A stretch of DNA of 48,874 nucleotides, from the IMG/VR virus record IMGVR_UViG_3300042391_000653, positions 1-48,874 of that record, one strand, 5' to 3'. Every line of letters begins with the position of its first letter. The first letter of the stretch is position 1. The notes under the pieces were generated by a model. That model worked only from the letters and a program-made list of their open reading frames with translations, did not search any database and was not told where the DNA came from. A program made the position numbers and the translations under genes. The DNA is from a virus. This document shows positions 47,180 to 48,874 of the stretch, piece by piece.

Positions 47180-47231
47180 ACACTTAAGATAGTGACAGAT
47201 AAGTAAACCACCACCAACCAAAGGAGCCACC

Positions 47232-48827
47232 ATGGCATTGTCCGACCGTACCAACGCCCGAAGCGCCACTGACATCCTCGCTGAGGCTGTCGCCAAAGTC
47301 AGCACGGGCTTGCGCCCGTTCTCGGGTCGCATCGCCCCTGAGGGCATCGTAGAGCACACGCTCGCCATCCAGCCGATGCCTCACCAGTTAGTCATCGGTG
47401 AGGTTGTCAAGGCTGGGCACACTCGTCTCTTGATCGCTGACGACATGGGCGTAGGTAAGACCTACAGCGCCCTGTTGGCGCTTGATGAACTCAACGCCTA
47501 CCCAGCCCTCATTGTGTGCCCACCAGCATTGGTGATCAACTGGGAACGCTCCATCAAGACCGCCCTGCCCCACCGCTCGGTGTCTCGCATCTCGGGTCAG
47601 AAGCCCACGAGTGTCCCCAACACGGACATCGTGATCTGCCCCGACTCAGTCATCCAGTATTGGGCGCTGGCTCCAGTCGCCCAAGTCAACTCATGGGCAC
47701 GAGCCAATCAAGGGAAGAAGCGTGAGCAACGCACGCCGAAGCCCGTCAACATCCTCGCCAGTCACCCGTGGGCTGGCTTGGTGCAGGATGAGGCTCACCG
47801 CTCCAAGTCCGAGGACTCGGGTCGTAGCAAGGCAATGGTGACCATTGCCAAGCACCTCACCCCCGAGGCTCCGATCTTGTTGCTCTCGGGTACGCCGATG
47901 TTGTCCCGACCAGTGGAGTTGATTCCACTGCTCAACATCCTCGGTCACCTGCCTCGTTTCGGCGGTGCGAGTCGCTTCAAGACTCGGTATTGCGACCCCG
48001 TGTTCAACGGCTTTGGTACGACATTCAATGGCGCCACCAATGTCAAGGAACTCAATGAGCAACTCACCCAGTGGGTGATGATTAGGCGCAAGCGTGAGGA
48101 TGTCATCATCCTCCCCGAGTTCTCTCGGTACATCACGCCCGTCGCTCTCACTGGCAAGGCTGTGACGGACTACAAGCGAGCAGTCCGTGACCTTGAGGAG
48201 TTCCTCCAAGAGAAGCGAGACGACGACAAGTTCTCGCTCAACGACCGTGCCCACGCCATCGTTCTGCTCGGTCAACTCCGACAGATCGCTGGTCTCGGCA
48301 AGGTGTCCACTGCCGTGGATGCCACGGTCAGCCTCTTGGATGAGGGCGAGCAAGTGTTCCTCGTGACCGCCCACAAGGAGGTCGCTTGGAAACTCCGTGA
48401 GTCCCTCATCGCTGAGGGTGTGGATGCTCGCACAATCGTCTCCGTGACTGGCGACGACTCGGGCAAGCAGAAGCAAGACGCCGTTGACAAGTGGCAGGCA
48501 GGCACGGCTCGTGTCCTGATCGGCAACATCCAAGCGGTGTCCGAGGGACTCACGATGACATCGGGTGCGACGATGATCACGGTTGAACTTCCGTGGACAC
48601 CGAGTGCCCTTAAACAAGCCGAGGCTCGGCTCCATCGGTACGGGCAAACACGCCCGTGCACCAACAACATCCTCGTCAGTGCCCTTGATGGCGACTCGTC
48701 GGTTGACGAGCGTCTGTGGGGCATGCTGGAGGGCAAGGCAGGCGTCGTCGGCGCCATCCTTGACGACGAGGCTGAGACCTTAGTCGGCGGTTCAACAGCC
48801 AACGAATTGTTGGACTCGTACCGCTGA
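47232..48827 (+). CDS. SNF2-family DNA helicase/translocase
   Basis: 531 residues with AAAGGAG before the ATG. Motif I ADDMGVGKT at 69-77, motif II QDEAH at 185-189, motif III LLSGTP at 218-222, and in the second half VTAHKEVAWKLRESL and SEGLTMTSGATMI, with motif VI-like KQAEARLHRYGQTRP. This is the compact SF2/SNF2-like core without extra domains. In phages such proteins take part in replication, recombination or early DNA processing. It is the last complete gene of the window. Confidence 0.85.
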   Translation: MALSDRTNARSATDILAEAVAKVSTGLRPFSGRIAPEGIVEHTLAIQPMPHQLVIGEVVKAGHTRLLIADDMGVGKTYSALLALDELNAYPALIVCPPALVINWERSIKTALPHRSVSRISGQKPTSVPNTDIVICPDSVIQYWALAPVAQVNSWARANQGKKREQRTPKPVNILASHPWAGLVQDEAHRSKSEDSGRSKAMVTIAKHLTPEAPILLLSGTPMLSRPVELIPLLNILGHLPRFGGASRFKTRYCDPVFNGFGTTFNGATNVKELNEQLTQWVMIRRKREDVIILPEFSRYITPVALTGKAVTDYKRAVRDLEEFLQEKRDDDKFSLNDRAHAIVLLGQLRQIAGLGKVSTAVDATVSLLDEGEQVFLVTAHKEVAWKLRESLIAEGVDARTIVSVTGDDSGKQKQDAVDKWQAGTARVLIGNIQAVSEGLTMTSGATMITVELPWTPSALKQAEARLHRYGQTRPCTNNILVSALDGDSSVDERLWGMLEGKAGVVGAILDDEAETLVGGSTANELLDSYR

Positions 48828-48833
48828 CTAACA

Positions 48834-48862
48834 GGGGAGTGTCCCACGGTGGGACACTCCCC
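48834..48862 (+). terminator. Hairpin family member after the helicase gene
   Basis: GGGGAGTGTCCCA-CGG-TGGGACACTCCCC, 13-base perfect arms. The bases after it (ACAAATCAAGAT) resemble those after the copy at 47149, so another cassette probably begins beyond the edge. Confidence 0.7.
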
Positions 48863-48874
48863 ACAAATCAAGAT

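Noticed and set aside
47691-48647. 318-codon minus-strand frame opposite the helicase
   Set aside because: Shadow of the GC-rich helicase gene, which has all SNF2 motifs in order; the antisense product has no recognisable features.
1-48874. CRISPR arrays or insertion sequences
   Set aside because: No regularly spaced direct repeats of 25-40 bases and no transposase-like protein were seen.
1-48874. Temperate lifestyle (integrase, repressor, attachment site)
   Set aside because: No integrase or classic repressor is in the window. As it is partial, this only leaves the lifestyle open.
1-48874. Circular or terminally redundant contig
   Set aside because: The last and first bases do not visibly overlap, and a gene is cut at the left edge.

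Overview
The window is part of the genome of a contractile-tailed, double-stranded DNA phage (myovirus morphology). This is shown by a tail sheath, a tail tube of the T4 gp19 type, a tape measure, a large terminase, a portal and an N4-gp56-like major capsid protein. The host is probably an actinobacterium. The clues are a phage-encoded secreted protein with a long Thr-rich linker and acidic helical repeats, a style I associate with aquatic Actinomycetota/Acidimicrobiia, and several genes that look leaderless. Neither clue is decisive. The genome is incomplete here: a LysM/gp53-like gene is cut at the left edge, and no polymerase, primase, integrase or complete baseplate wedge is present.

Layout. 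From 42965 down to 1 almost everything is on the minus strand, tightly packed with ATGA, TAATG and TGATG overlaps. In the order of transcription: (i) 42965-34292, an accessory block with two ParB-fold proteins, a zinc ribbon, five paralogous proteins with QLxMF/QLxLF-type motifs, a methyltransferase, a probable ADP-ribosyltransferase and small membrane proteins; (ii) 34288-24672, membrane/holin-like proteins, the Thr-rich surface protein, and a run of fibre/adhesin genes with interleaved very small genes; (iii) 24660-22643, endolysin, a KTSC-domain protein and small genes; (iv) 22609-9173, terminase, HTH and phosphoesterase genes, portal, scaffold, capsid, a collar-domain protein and head-tail connectors; (v) 9109-1, tail completion, sheath, tube, a zinc-motif tail assembly chaperone with a probable translational frameshift, tape measure and baseplate.

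From about 42980 to 44611 is a gene-poor region with a perfect DnaA box, several inverted repeats and a telomere-like G-tract array. It looks like an origin/control region between divergent transcription blocks. From 44612 to 48827 six plus-strand genes of clearly higher GC follow. They end in an SNF2-type helicase and are separated by near-identical perfect hairpins (core TGTCCCA-N3-TGGGACA). Each gene has a similar purine-rich Shine-Dalgarno leader, so this half is built as repeated hairpin-leader-gene cassettes.

The most notable observations are: the five-member paralog family and the recurrence of clamp-binding-like QLxLF/QLxMF peptides in otherwise unrelated proteins; the hairpin cassette architecture, whose flanking bases change in a compensatory way; the +1 (or -2) frameshift joining the two halves of the tail assembly chaperone; the host-like surface protein; and promoter-like -10 hexamers placed 6-7 bases before start codons that lack a Shine-Dalgarno. 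Many small genes (42-56 codons) were read directly from the sequence. All functional calls are from motif and family recognition by eye, with no database search.
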